This document shows positions 51,701 to 59,477 of a stretch of 64,000 bases of DNA, in pieces. The position numbers were made by a program, and so were the translations under genes. Positions within the stretch are counted from its first letter, which is position 1. Each line of letters starts with the position of its first letter. Below the pieces are notes generated by a model. It was not told the origin of the DNA and did not search any database. It worked only from the letters and a program-made list of their open reading frames with translations. This DNA comes from UBA5796 sp040752455 (GTDB lineage: Bacteria > Chloroflexota > Anaerolineae > Anaerolineales > Villigracilaceae), in assembly GCA_049324115.1 (NCBI GenBank), contig JBMOMN010000038.1:1-64000 (forward strand). Reading direction: 5' to 3'.

Positions 51701-52581
51701 AGTATTGTCACGCCAATAGTGTCCCTTGCAGTGAGGTCGAAGCTATTTACGAACGGGGCTATTTTTACGACCGAATTGTAGCCGTCGAAAAAGGCGGAGA
51801 AAATGAAGTCTTTGACTTGAGCGTTAGCAACGGCCACGCCTTCATCGCCAACGGGTTCGTCAGCCACAATTCAACTTACCTGCGCCAGTCGGCCTTGATC
51901 GCCCTGATGGCCCAGATGGGTTCCTTCGTCCCGGCGGACTCGGCCCGGATCGGCCTGGTGGACCGCATCTTCACCCGCATCGGCGCCCAGGATGAAATCC
52001 ACGCGGGACAGTCCACGTTCATGGTCGAGATGATCGAAGCGGCCAACATCCTGAACCACGCCACGGGCCGGTCGCTCCTGATCCTGGACGAGATCGGGCG
52101 CGGCACCAGCACCTACGACGGGGTATCCATCGCCTGGGCCGTGGTCGAGTACATCCACAACCACCCGCACCTGAGGGCCAAGACCTTGTTCGCCACCCAC
52201 TACCACGAGCTGACCCAACTGGCCGACCTGCTGCCCGGCGTGCGCAACTATAACGTAGCCGTGACCGAGGCCGACAACAAGGTGGTCTTCCTGCACAAGA
52301 TCGTCCCCGGCGGCGCGGACCGGTCTTACGGCATCCACGTGGCTCAACTGGCCGGGCTGCCCAAGCCAGTCATCCAGCGGGCGAACGAGATCATGGCCGC
52401 CCTCGAGCGCAGCGCCGGCAAAGCCGTGCGGATCAACCCGCAGGCCGCCCGCCAGGTGGCGCTCTTCCCCGAAACCAATCCCTTGTTGGATGAATTGAAG
52501 CAGGTGGACGTGAATGCCCTCTCGCCCATCGAGGCGCTGAACAAATTGTTCGAGTGGCAGAAGAAATTCCTGGGAGATTAA
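48706..52581 (+). CDS. mutS: DNA mismatch repair ATPase MutS, interrupted by an intein
   Basis: A 1291-residue precursor; without the intein MutS is 853 residues, the usual size. The mismatch-binding domain has the Phe-x-Glu motif (RLGDFYETFDQDAEIA, about residue 35). Connector, lever and clamp domains follow, then the ATPase: Walker A GPNMSGK-ST is split by the intein between Lys617 and Ser; Walker B is LLILDEIGRGTSTYDG; the helix-turn-helix dimer region ends the protein. Both extein parts are intact, so splicing would yield a full MutS. The ATPase cannot bind ATP before splicing. No mutL gene is in the window. The next gene, a methyltransferase, begins 18 bases later. Confidence 0.97.
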   Translation: MTTDDVTPIRKQYLGLKRQHQDAILLFRLGDFYETFDQDAEIASRVLDIVLTSRPIGNGVRVPLAGIPYHAYEGYVARLVGAGYRVAIAEQIGEVPAKGLVKRQVVRVVTPGTVIEPGLLPGDANNYLAALVVEANRAAVAYADVTTGEFAVTEIEAHDSAPIRAEITRLRPAEIIHPDTLEFANGLPGHVTPWPAWRFEPGRSQESLLTHFNVSALDGFGLKSHSLAVRAAGGILQYIKETEPAALSLLTGLRVYSLNEFMTLDAATRRNLELTETLRGDTRSSLLGILDKTVTPMGRRLLRQWVSQPLLDLDQIRQRQNGVELFFNDGMARAELRAALKPLADLERLTNRLLAGYAQPRDLVALRETLARLPEIRSLIPDSPALSRISGLLSLNEAELSLIRSAVADDPPATTQNTGIIREGYSAELDGVMDASAHARDWIANLEAVERQRTGIKTLKVGYNKVFGYYIEISQGQAANAPADYIRKQTLVNAERFITPEMKEYETLVLNAEERIREIELRLFKEICATLGKSAYTLLNTARALAELDVLAALAETAALNGYVRPEVTGDDGLDIHEGRHPVVEQSLHGERFVPNDITFEMGEIVRVITGPNMSGKCLTKDTLIPTERGLLAIEELAPAGPTADGFVPHNLTVHGPKGKVTSEFFYYGGQKNTIRIRTRLGYEIEGTPEHPLWVRLEDGNETWKPLGEIETGAIVAILPGAEMWGSQTDICFEHPQKVRTLKTYPAPSTLTVDLAYMMGLLVGDGTLTYTNAINLSSGDAFIAQEFERIAIELFGYTVQRKSNRKDFRITSKEIRLFFEQLGLGYCSATEKSIPGSILKAPRQIVCAFLQGLFDTDGTADTKYGNVTLSTSSNRMARQVHQLLLNFGIISSLREKVTKNNPNYEVDISGENAIRFYQEIGFRLPRKQERGRLASKLRRPNVGGIPHLNSTLKMIQQRIVAKKDKPIALKKVKNINSIFYTYIPTGRNLSYRKLKELIEYCHANSVPCSEVEAIYERGYFYDRIVAVEKGGENEVFDLSVSNGHAFIANGFVSHNSTYLRQSALIALMAQMGSFVPADSARIGLVDRIFTRIGAQDEIHAGQSTFMVEMIEAANILNHATGRSLLILDEIGRGTSTYDGVSIAWAVVEYIHNHPHLRAKTLFATHYHELTQLADLLPGVRNYNVAVTEADNKVVFLHKIVPGGADRSYGIHVAQLAGLPKPVIQRANEIMAALERSAGKAVRINPQAARQVALFPETNPLLDELKQVDVNALSPIEALNKLFEWQKKFLGD
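50557..51870 (+). mobile_element. intein with LAGLIDADG homing endonuclease, in the MutS P-loop
   Basis: A 438-residue in-frame insertion. It starts with Cys (TGC 50557-50559; block A CLTKDTLIPTERGLLAIEEL), carries block B (GTPEHPLWVRL), and ends with blocks F and G (VFDLSVSNGHAFIANGFVSHN), giving the His-Asn end followed by Ser +1 of the extein. Between them lie two LAGLIDADG-type motifs, LLVGDGTL and GLFDTDGTA, each with the metal-binding Asp, so the endonuclease looks intact. Base composition is visibly less GC-rich than the flanking mutS sequence, a sign of separate origin. Confidence 0.96.
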
Positions 52582-52599
52582 GCCGCTATCAGGTGAGCC

Positions 52600-53328
52600 A
52601 TGAAAAACCTGGATGTAAGCGATCATCTCAAAACCAACTACGCGGCGTATTACGCTGAAGGCGATTCCGAGTGGCGGAGGCTGGGGGCGGTGGACAAGGC
52701 CGCGAATATCGTTTCCTTGTGCCAGGCCCTCCCCCACGCGACCCTCCTCGAAATCGGGGCCGGCGAAGGGTCCATTTTGAAGCGATTGTCCGAGCTGGGA
52801 TTCGGCGAAGAGCTGTACGCCCTCGAAATCTCCCCCTCGGGTGTGGAAACCATCCAAAACAAAAATATCCCCCGCCTGGTCGAGTGCCGCCTCTTCGACG
52901 GCTACGACATCCCCTACGACGGCCGCAGGTTCGACCTGGCCGTTTTGAGCCACGTGATCGAACACGTCGAATACCCCCGGAAATTGCTGTACGAAGCCGC
53001 CCGCGTGGCCCACTACGTTTTCGTGGAAGTCCCCCTGGACGATACGCTGCGGCTGAAACCCGATTTCGTCTTCGACCGGGTGGGGCACATCAATTTTTAT
53101 TCGCCGGTCACGTTCAGGCGGCTCGTCCAGACCTGCAACCTGGAAATATTAAGGCAGACGATTACGAACCCATCCAGGGCCGTGCATCGCTATCGCTACG
53201 GGAGGAAAGGCGTCATCCACTACCATATCAGGGAAATTTTACTGAGAGTCTTGCCGGGTGTGGCAACAAGGATCTTTACATATCACTCGTCACTGGTGTG
53301 CCACGAGGCCAGCCGAAAGGACGGATGA
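52600..53328 (+). CDS. class I SAM-dependent methyltransferase
   Basis: A 242-residue methyltransferase with SAM-binding motif I (LLEIGAGEGS), acidic post-I loop (LYALEIS) and motif VLSHVIEHVEYPRKLL, as in Methyltransf_11-type enzymes acting on small molecules or sugars. It is 18 bases after mutS with AGGTGA as ribosome-binding site and may be co-transcribed, but the two are not known to work together. Substrate not predictable. Confidence 0.85.
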   Translation: MKNLDVSDHLKTNYAAYYAEGDSEWRRLGAVDKAANIVSLCQALPHATLLEIGAGEGSILKRLSELGFGEELYALEISPSGVETIQNKNIPRLVECRLFDGYDIPYDGRRFDLAVLSHVIEHVEYPRKLLYEAARVAHYVFVEVPLDDTLRLKPDFVFDRVGHINFYSPVTFRRLVQTCNLEILRQTITNPSRAVHRYRYGRKGVIHYHIREILLRVLPGVATRIFTYHSSLVCHEASRKDG

Positions 53329-53818
53329 GGCCCCGAACAATCTACTCAAGGGCAAAAGAAATACCCGGGAGAGTGACTGAAAACCCTTAGATTAGACGAT
53401 ATGACATTGTTGGCCTGCTCTTGTTGATCTGCTCACTGAAGTTGGATTTTCAAAAGGAGCTCACAATGGAAAACAGATTTTCGAAGCAATGAAGGCACTT
53501 ACACGGTGATCGATTCCGACCCAAGTACCTGGAAGTTTCCGAGAGGCCCATCCCGTGGATTGGGCCTCCTTATTTCCTCCGTTCCGACCAGGCGGCCCGG
53601 TGATGCGACACCAGCATCCAGGCCCCCAAGACGGCAATGGGATTTGGCGGACCTTGCAAAGGGCCTTGCAAAAGAGCAAACGGGGCGGCGCTGGAATGAA
53701 GTTTACCGATGTTATACTGCTTCACAATTTCAGGGTATCGGCCTGCCCAACTTCATCGAACAGGCGCGACAGCCCACCCCGTTGAGAAGTGCAGGAAGTG
53801 AGAAGTGCAGGAAGGTTG
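53329..53818 (+). other. intergenic region with terminator-like hairpin, no supported gene
   Basis: GAGGCCCA (53543-53550) and TGGGCCTC (53561-53568) form a perfect stem, followed by CTTATTT, probably a weak terminator. TATACT at about 53712-53717 could start the diguanylate cyclase transcript. An eight-codon ORF (MENRFSKQ, 53466) has a good AAGGAG, but is too short to claim. The rest shows nothing that I recognise. Confidence 0.55.
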
Positions 53819-55474
53819 ATGATTTTTTCCACAGAAAGCAAACACCGGATCTTCAGGCTGCTGATCGCTTTTTCCACTATCATCATCCTGGTGGTCACAG
53901 TTGCCGTCAACGCTTTGCTCCGCCGGAGCGTCGAAGTGAGCGAACGGGCCGAGATCGCTCTCCTGCGGCTCCAAAGCCTGGCCAGCCGCCTGTCGGCCCT
54001 GGAATGGCGGGCCATTGGCGAGCAGGAGCTTTCGTCCGAGGTGGCAGACGATGCCCTGCATACGCGGGAGGAGATGGACCAGATCATCCAAAGCCTGGCG
54101 GAAATTGACCCTGGCGCCGAACATCTCCAGGCCGTCCAGCAAGCCTTTTTGGCCTATACAACCGCTGTGGATGAAGAATTCGACCTGCTCGCGGCCGGTA
54201 ACATCGAACAGGCCAGGCGCGTTGACGAAGAACGGGTTGACCCGGCCTTCGACGAATTCTCCCAGGCCCTGGCTTTGGTCAGGGATGACTATCACAGCAA
54301 GGTCCTGCAAATGGAACAGGCTTCCGACATCGGGTCTATTGCTGTGCCCCTGTTCGCTACCGTCGCCCTTGCCGTCCTTTTCTGGCAGTTCCAAAGGGCG
54401 CAGGCGGTGATCCATGCGGCGAATATCGAGCAGAGAGCCTTGTCGCAGGGCCAGGAGACCTTCCATTTGCTGAACGAAATGGGGAACTGGCTGCAAGCCT
54501 GCCACTCGACCGCGGAGGCTTACGACATCGTTGCCAGCTTCAGCCAGCGCCTGTTCCCGTTCGAGGCGGGAGTGTTGTTCATCTACAACTCATCCCGAAA
54601 TCTTCTCGAAGCAGTGACCACCTGGGGAGACTTCCCGGCGGGTATGTCCAGCACGGTGCTATCGCCGGACGATTGCTGGGCGCTGCGGCGTACCCAGATC
54701 TACATCGTGGAAGATACGTCCAGCCAGGACATCCTCTGCCAGCACGTCTGCCATCCCGGCCCGGAGAGTTACCTGTGCGTTCCGATGATGGCTCAAAGCG
54801 AAATCCTGGGCGTCCTCCACCTCCAGCGCAGCAAGTCCACTCTGCCCGCTGGCGCGCGCTCCCCGGACAGCGGGCTTTCGGCGAAACGGCAATTGGCTGT
54901 GACGGTAGCCGAACACGTTGCGCTGGCGCTGAAAAACCTCAAGTTGCAAGACAGCCTGCGGGACCAGGCGATCCGCGATCCGCTGACCGGCCTCTTCAAC
55001 CGCCGCTACATGGAAGAATCACTCGAACGCGAACTGGCCCGCGCCTTGCGGCGGCAGACATCCGTCGGGGTCGTCATGCTCGACATAGATCACTTCAAAC
55101 TCTTCAACGATACTTTTGGCCATTCGGCGGGCGACAAAGTGCTGATCGAATTGAGCAGCCTGATGCAGTTGCAGATCAGGCGGGAAGATATCGCCTGCCG
55201 CTTCGGCGGCGAAGAATTCGTGCTGGTGTTGCCCGATGCTTCGCTGCAAGACACCTGCCGCCGGGCCGAACAACTGCGGAGCGATGTCCAGCACCTGTCC
55301 GTGATGCACAAAGGTCAGTTATTGGGAGCCATCACCCTGTCGCTCGGGGTGTCAAATTTCCCGGATCATGGGGATACCGTCGAGGCGCTCCTGGCTGCCG
55401 CCGATTCCGCCCTATACAATGCCAAAGCCGGAGGACGCAACCGGCTTATCGTTGCCGGGACGGGCAGCGGATAG
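53819..55474 (+). CDS. membrane-bound diguanylate cyclase with GAF domain
   Basis: A 551-residue cyclic-di-GMP synthase. TM1 (about 11-33, LLIAFSTIIILVVTVAVNALL) and TM2 (about 175-196) enclose a helical periplasmic sensor. A GAF-like domain (about 230-385, with LCVPMMAQSEILGVLHLQR) and a GGDEF domain follow. The active site is intact (GGEEF, 463-467), and the inhibitory site is too: R454-x-x-D457 exactly five residues before it, so product feedback is expected. ATG 53819 follows AGGAAGG; ten more in-frame residues upstream are unlikely. Its end overlaps the convergent aminotransferase-fold gene by 29 bases. Confidence 0.94.
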   Translation: MIFSTESKHRIFRLLIAFSTIIILVVTVAVNALLRRSVEVSERAEIALLRLQSLASRLSALEWRAIGEQELSSEVADDALHTREEMDQIIQSLAEIDPGAEHLQAVQQAFLAYTTAVDEEFDLLAAGNIEQARRVDEERVDPAFDEFSQALALVRDDYHSKVLQMEQASDIGSIAVPLFATVALAVLFWQFQRAQAVIHAANIEQRALSQGQETFHLLNEMGNWLQACHSTAEAYDIVASFSQRLFPFEAGVLFIYNSSRNLLEAVTTWGDFPAGMSSTVLSPDDCWALRRTQIYIVEDTSSQDILCQHVCHPGPESYLCVPMMAQSEILGVLHLQRSKSTLPAGARSPDSGLSAKRQLAVTVAEHVALALKNLKLQDSLRDQAIRDPLTGLFNRRYMEESLERELARALRRQTSVGVVMLDIDHFKLFNDTFGHSAGDKVLIELSSLMQLQIRREDIACRFGGEEFVLVLPDASLQDTCRRAEQLRSDVQHLSVMHKGQLLGAITLSLGVSNFPDHGDTVEALLAAADSALYNAKAGGRNRLIVAGTGSG

Positions 55475-56636
55475 TTGGGGTAGCGAAGCAGAGCAACGCC
55501 TCAAACGCTCCCACCAGCGCATCCACATCCTCTTGCGTGTTATACCCCTGCACCGAAATGCGGACGAACTGCCTGTCCTGCCAATGGATCAGGGGGACTT
55601 CGATCCTGAATTCTTCATATAAACGGCGCTTCAATTCTGCGAGGTCAGACTTCGGCAGGGGGGCGATGCCCATCTGCGAGTAAAAATCCGAGTCGAGCGG
55701 GTAGAGCGGGGCCAGCCCCGTCAAATCGCAGATGCGCCGGATGGCCTGGCGCAGCAGGTCGTGACAATCCCGCCGCACAGATTCCCAATCATGGTCGGCC
55801 ATGAAGCGGATCGCCTCCGGCACGGTTAGGGCTGCGGACGGGTCTTTGGTTCCCGTCCATTGCAGAATGTCCACAAAACGGGAGCCGGTCGTCGTCTCCG
55901 GGATCGGGCAATATCCCCAACTGACGACCAAAGGTTCGACCAGGTGCTGCAATTCCCGCCGCACGTACAGGAATCCCGCACCTTTGGGGGCCATCATCCA
56001 CTTGTGGCAGTTGCCGAAAACCACGTCCGCGCCCAAGGCTTGCAGGTCGAGCGGGATCTGCCCCGGCGAGTGAGCCGCGTCCACAACGGTAACGATCCCC
56101 CGGTCCCGCGCCCGCTCGCAGACTTTTTCCACCGGCAGGCGCAGCGCCGTCGGCGAGGTGATGTGGCTCAGGGTGATCGCCCTCGTCCGCGATGTCACGC
56201 CCTGCCAGAGCCGCTCGACGATCTCATCCTCGTCGCAGACCGGCAGGGAGATCGGCTGGCGGACGTACTTTGCCCCGGTTTTCCCGCAGACGAAATCCCA
56301 GGTGTAGTCGCAGGCCCCGTACTCGTGGTCGCTGGCCAGGATTTCGTCGCCCGGAGCCAATCCCAGCGAACGGGCGATGATGTTCGCCCCGTGCGTGGCG
56401 TTTGGGATGAAAACCAGATCGTCCGCAGCCGCGTTCAGGTACGCGCCCAAAGCCTGGCGCGCCTCGCCCAGCAGCCGGTCCAGTTCCCGCCCCAGGAACA
56501 GCACCGGCTGGCGTTCGAGCCGCAATTGCCAGTCACGATAGGCCTCGAAAACGGGCTTGGGCGTGGCTCCAAACGAGCCGTGGTTCAGGAAAACGACATT
56601 CGGGTCGAGCAGGAAGTGTTCTTTGAGTGTGGACAT
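55446..56636 (-). CDS. PLP-dependent class V aminotransferase-fold enzyme (isopenicillin N epimerase-like)
   Basis: A 396-residue fold-type I PLP enzyme. It begins with FLNHGSFGATPKPVFEAYRDW, characteristic of isopenicillin-N-epimerase-like and cysteine-desulfurase-like members. The PLP-binding Asp is in VVDAAHSPGQIP and the Schiff-base Lys in FGNCHKWMMAPKGAGFL. Such enzymes epimerise, desulfurise or cleave amino acids; no specific substrate can be named. ATG 56636 stands six bases after a minus-strand TATAAT, and 95 further in-frame residues upstream are rejected. It reads divergently from glycerate kinase with only 33 bases between start codons. Confidence 0.9.
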   Translation of the reverse strand: MSTLKEHFLLDPNVVFLNHGSFGATPKPVFEAYRDWQLRLERQPVLFLGRELDRLLGEARQALGAYLNAAADDLVFIPNATHGANIIARSLGLAPGDEILASDHEYGACDYTWDFVCGKTGAKYVRQPISLPVCDEDEIVERLWQGVTSRTRAITLSHITSPTALRLPVEKVCERARDRGIVTVVDAAHSPGQIPLDLQALGADVVFGNCHKWMMAPKGAGFLYVRRELQHLVEPLVVSWGYCPIPETTTGSRFVDILQWTGTKDPSAALTVPEAIRFMADHDWESVRRDCHDLLRQAIRRICDLTGLAPLYPLDSDFYSQMGIAPLPKSDLAELKRRLYEEFRIEVPLIHWQDRQFVRISVQGYNTQEDVDALVGAFEALLCFATPTIRCPSRQR

Positions 56637-56642
56637 TCGTCC

Positions 56643-56663
56643 ATTATAAAACCCTTGTATACT
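56643..56663. promoter_or_regulatory. back-to-back -10 boxes of two divergent leaderless genes
   Basis: Minus-strand TATAAT (56648-56643) is six bases before ATG 56636; plus-strand TATACT (56658-56663) is six bases before ATG 56670. The -35 region of each gene would lie inside the other gene. The two genes cannot have 5' untranslated leaders unless the promoters are elsewhere. Confidence 0.68.
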
Positions 56664-56669
56664 TGAACC

Positions 56670-57941
56670 ATGTTCGAGCCGGAGCATTTCACCTGCCAGT
56701 CCATCCGGGCGCACCCGCGCCGTGCCGCCGTCCAACGCATCCTGGCTGCCGCTTTTCGATCCGCGCACGCGGGCGAGGCAGTCAAGCACTACTTGCAGGC
56801 ACATTCCCTGCCCCCGGCAAAACGGGTTTTTGCGTTCGGATTGGGGAAAGCAGCTTGCGCCATGACCTCGGCCCTCTCCGCTTCGATCGGCCTGACCGAG
56901 ACCCTGGTCGTCACCAAGCACGCCTCACCCCTGGAATTCGGGCCTGCCACCGTTATCGAAGGCGACCATCCCATCCCCGGCGACTCCAGCCTGCGCGCCG
57001 GACGGGCCGCCCGCGAATTCGTCTCCCGCCTCACCCCCGACGACCTGCTCGTCTGCCTGATCTCCGGCGGAGGTTCGGCCCTGATGGCCGCGCCGCTCAT
57101 CCCGCTTGCGGCGTTGCAGTCGCTCACCGCGTCTCTGTTGGCCTGCGGGGCGCGGATTGACGAGATCAACACCCTGCGCCGCCACCTCGACTCGCTCAAG
57201 GGCGGCGGGCTGGCCCGGGCCGCCAACGGAGCACGGATCGTCAGCCTGATCCTGTCCGACGTGGTAGGCGACCAGATCGAGGCGATTGCCTCCGGCCCCA
57301 CCGCCCCCGACCCGTCCACCCGCGAAGATGCAATTGCTATCATACATAAATATGGACTTGACCCTTCCATAATTTCATCGTTCAGGGAAACCGCCAAGCC
57401 CGCCGATCCCGTCTTCGGCAGGATCGAAAACCGGATCATTGCCAGCAACGACATTGCGCTCCAGGCCGCGCAGTCGCAGGCTCAACAGGATGGATTCTCC
57501 GTGGAAATCATCCGCTCCGGGATGCAGGGTGAAGCCGGGGAGGCGGGCCGCGAATTGGTCGAAGCCTTGAAACAGGCCGGCAGCCGCCTGGCGCGCCCGT
57601 TCTGCCTGCTGGCCGGCGGGGAGACCACCGTCACCCTGCGCGGGGACGGACGCGGCGGCCGCAACCAGGAACTGGCCCTGGGCGCGGTCGAAGCCCTGCG
57701 CGGCATGGACGACGTGATGCTCATCTCCCTCGCTACCGACGGCGAGGACGGCCCCACCGACGCGGCCGGGGCCGTGACGACGGGGGACTCCGCCCGGAGG
57801 GCTGAGTCGCTTGGGATGGCCGCGCCAGGCTACCTGTCCCGGAACGATGCGTATGCGTTTTTTGCCGGATTGGACGATCTGGTCAAAACCGGTCCGAGCG
57901 GCACCAACGTCAACGACCTGGTCTTCCTTTTTGCGTTTTGA
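56670..57941 (+). CDS. glycerate 2-kinase (MOFRL family)
   Basis: A 423-residue kinase phosphorylating D-glycerate to 2-phosphoglycerate with ATP. It shows the DUF4147 domain (FGLGKAACAMTSAL, EGDHPIPGDSSLRAG, ISGGGSALMAAP) and the C-terminal MOFRL domain (GGETTVTLRGDGRGGRNQELAL, ATDGEDGPTDAAGAV). Length fits (about 420). The product is the substrate of phosphoglycerate mutase/enolase, consistent with glycerate, glycolate or hydroxypyruvate use in this organism. Leaderless start as described for its -10 box. Confidence 0.95.
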   Translation: MFEPEHFTCQSIRAHPRRAAVQRILAAAFRSAHAGEAVKHYLQAHSLPPAKRVFAFGLGKAACAMTSALSASIGLTETLVVTKHASPLEFGPATVIEGDHPIPGDSSLRAGRAAREFVSRLTPDDLLVCLISGGGSALMAAPLIPLAALQSLTASLLACGARIDEINTLRRHLDSLKGGGLARAANGARIVSLILSDVVGDQIEAIASGPTAPDPSTREDAIAIIHKYGLDPSIISSFRETAKPADPVFGRIENRIIASNDIALQAAQSQAQQDGFSVEIIRSGMQGEAGEAGRELVEALKQAGSRLARPFCLLAGGETTVTLRGDGRGGRNQELALGAVEALRGMDDVMLISLATDGEDGPTDAAGAVTTGDSARRAESLGMAAPGYLSRNDAYAFFAGLDDLVKTGPSGTNVNDLVFLFAF

Positions 57942-58005
57942 TCTCACCGCGAAGATCGGAGTCCAACGACTCCCGTCGTTGGGAGCCTTAACCCAAACAT
58001 CGAAT

Positions 58006-58794
58006 TTACAGAATAGACTCCATCATCCCGGCTACGGCCTGGTACACCGGCGACTCGTCCCCCAGGTCAATCAGCGGCTTGCCGGAATATTCGAAGGTGG
58101 TCAGGTCGTCGTCCGCCGGGATGACGCCCAGCAGCGGGAGGTCGAGTTTTTCGATCTCGGCCTGGAGCGGCGCGGGGATTTGCCCGCCGGGCAGCCGGTT
58201 GACGATCAGGTAGGCGTTCTCGACCGCGATGTCGAGGTCCCTGCGCATCTGGGCGATGTTGGCCGCCGTGACCAGGCCGCGCTGGGTCGGGTCGCTGACC
58301 ACCAGCAGGTGCTGGACGTCACGGGTGGTGCGGCGGGACAGGTGTTCCATCCCGGCTTCGTTGTCAATCACGACGTAGGCGTAATGCTTGCTCATATCGT
58401 CAATCACCTCGCGCAGGTTGTGGTTGACGGCGCAATAACAGCCGGGGCCTTCGCCGCGCCCCATGGCGATCAGGTCGAAGCGGCTGCCCTCGGCCAGCGA
58501 GGTGCGGATGTGGTAATCGAGATAGTCGCGTTTGCTGGCCCCGCCGGGCATGACGCCCATGGCCGCCCCACTCTGGGTCAGCGAGGCTTTGACCTGCTGG
58601 AGCATGTCTTCGCGGATGTCGCCGACCGTCCAGTCAATCTCGAGGCCGAGCACCATGTTCAGGTTGGCGGCCGGGTCGGCGTCAATGGCGAGGATGCTGC
58701 CGGGCTGGTTCTGCGCCAGCCATTTGATGACCATCCCGGCGACGGTGGTCTTACCGACGCCTCCCTTGCCTGCGAGTGCGATAGTGGTTGTCAT
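58006..58794 (-). CDS. CooC-type nickel/CODH maturation ATPase, copy 1
   Basis: A 262-residue MinD/NifH-like ATPase. Deviant Walker A GKGGVGKTT (residues 9-17), switch AIDADPAANL, and the C-x-C motif C119-Y-C121 that binds metal in CooC. CooC inserts nickel into carbon monoxide dehydrogenase, or has similar maturation roles. No CODH gene is in the window. It is the last gene of a minus-strand group; a second copy lies 680 bases upstream in the same direction. Confidence 0.88.
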   Translation of the reverse strand: MTTTIALAGKGGVGKTTVAGMVIKWLAQNQPGSILAIDADPAANLNMVLGLEIDWTVGDIREDMLQQVKASLTQSGAAMGVMPGGASKRDYLDYHIRTSLAEGSRFDLIAMGRGEGPGCYCAVNHNLREVIDDMSKHYAYVVIDNEAGMEHLSRRTTRDVQHLLVVSDPTQRGLVTAANIAQMRRDLDIAVENAYLIVNRLPGGQIPAPLQAEIEKLDLPLLGVIPADDDLTTFEYSGKPLIDLGDESPVYQAVAGMMESIL

Positions 58795-58797
58795 AGG

Positions 58798-59016
58798 TTA
58801 ATCCAGTTTCAATTCCTTGATAACTTCGCCAATATCTTTGCCAAATTCACCGCGAGCAACTGCTTGGCGTTGTCGTTCTAACCGATCTTTTACAGAATCG
58901 AGTAATTCCAACCCTTCGTCAGGGTCCCCGAAGAATTCGGTAAATTTTTCATCAATTACCGCTTCAATCAACTCCCTCAACTCCTCTTTTGAGATATGAA
59001 TAACCAACTCTGTCAT
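58798..59016 (-). CDS. small acidic helical protein
   Basis: A 72-residue protein of unknown family: MTELVIHISKEELRELIEAVIDEKFTEFFGDPDEG, then a charged helix (LLDSVKDRLERQRQAVARGEFGKDIGEVIKELKLD). It resembles the short antitoxin-like proteins DUF of the RelB/prevent-host-death style only in size and charge. It overlaps the upstream gene by four bases (ATGA) and is three bases from copy 1 of cooC, so it is co-transcribed with both. Confidence 0.65.
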   Translation of the reverse strand: MTELVIHISKEELRELIEAVIDEKFTEFFGDPDEGLELLDSVKDRLERQRQAVARGEFGKDIGEVIKELKLD

Positions 59017-59474
59017 TTATCCATCTCACTTTCATACCAATGGAAAATAGTGATCACATATTTCGAGTTCCGAGTCAATGGAGACATATCTGAACGTCGA
59101 ATTTTGCCTGCTTTGTAATTTTGCCAGACATTCCAGACTTCTTCAAAATCGGATTTTTCAACCCTTTGGATATTTTTAGCAGTTGGAGACTCGACATCAA
59201 CGACCATATCTGATACTGACACAATCGAGATTTGGCCGCCAATATAGCCTTTGTCCGCAGTCCAATTTGGTAACACTAAACGTGGATAAAGATGTCGCCG
59301 CAGTTGAGTCCAGAATTTTTCAAAATCCATGATTGGTCGAAGCTCCACCGTAAAATATGTTTCTCGCATGATATCTTCATAATCGGTCAGATCGTGCTCA
59401 TCCCAAAATTCGCCAGCATCTTCGATACCGTTGAAATGCTCTGGAATTGGGTCGCGCGGCTTCTTTTCTGGCAT
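59013..59474 (-). CDS. protein with antitoxin-like WDEHDLTD segment and unknown C-terminal domain
   Basis: A 153-residue protein. Residues 1-40 (FNGIEDAGEFWDEHDLTDYEDIMRE) match the toxin-binding part of CopG/BrnA-type antitoxins, as in the 26693 protein. Residues 41-153 form a beta-rich domain (TYFTVELRPIMDFEKFWTQLRRHLYP, then YVITIFHWYESEMDK) not seen in ordinary antitoxins. With the 72-residue gene it forms a two-gene unit, possibly a toxin-antitoxin module. The pair separates two CooC genes and is less GC-rich than them, suggesting insertion. Confidence 0.6.
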   Translation of the reverse strand: MPEKKPRDPIPEHFNGIEDAGEFWDEHDLTDYEDIMRETYFTVELRPIMDFEKFWTQLRRHLYPRLVLPNWTADKGYIGGQISIVSVSDMVVDVESPTAKNIQRVEKSDFEEVWNVWQNYKAGKIRRSDMSPLTRNSKYVITIFHWYESEMDK

Positions 59475-59477
59475 CGT

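Noticed and set aside
53466..53492. Eight-codon ORF with good Shine-Dalgarno ahead of a terminator-like hairpin, suggesting another attenuator before the diguanylate cyclase
   Set aside because: No alternative pairing between the ORF and the hairpin (53543-53568) was found and the distance to 53819 is large.
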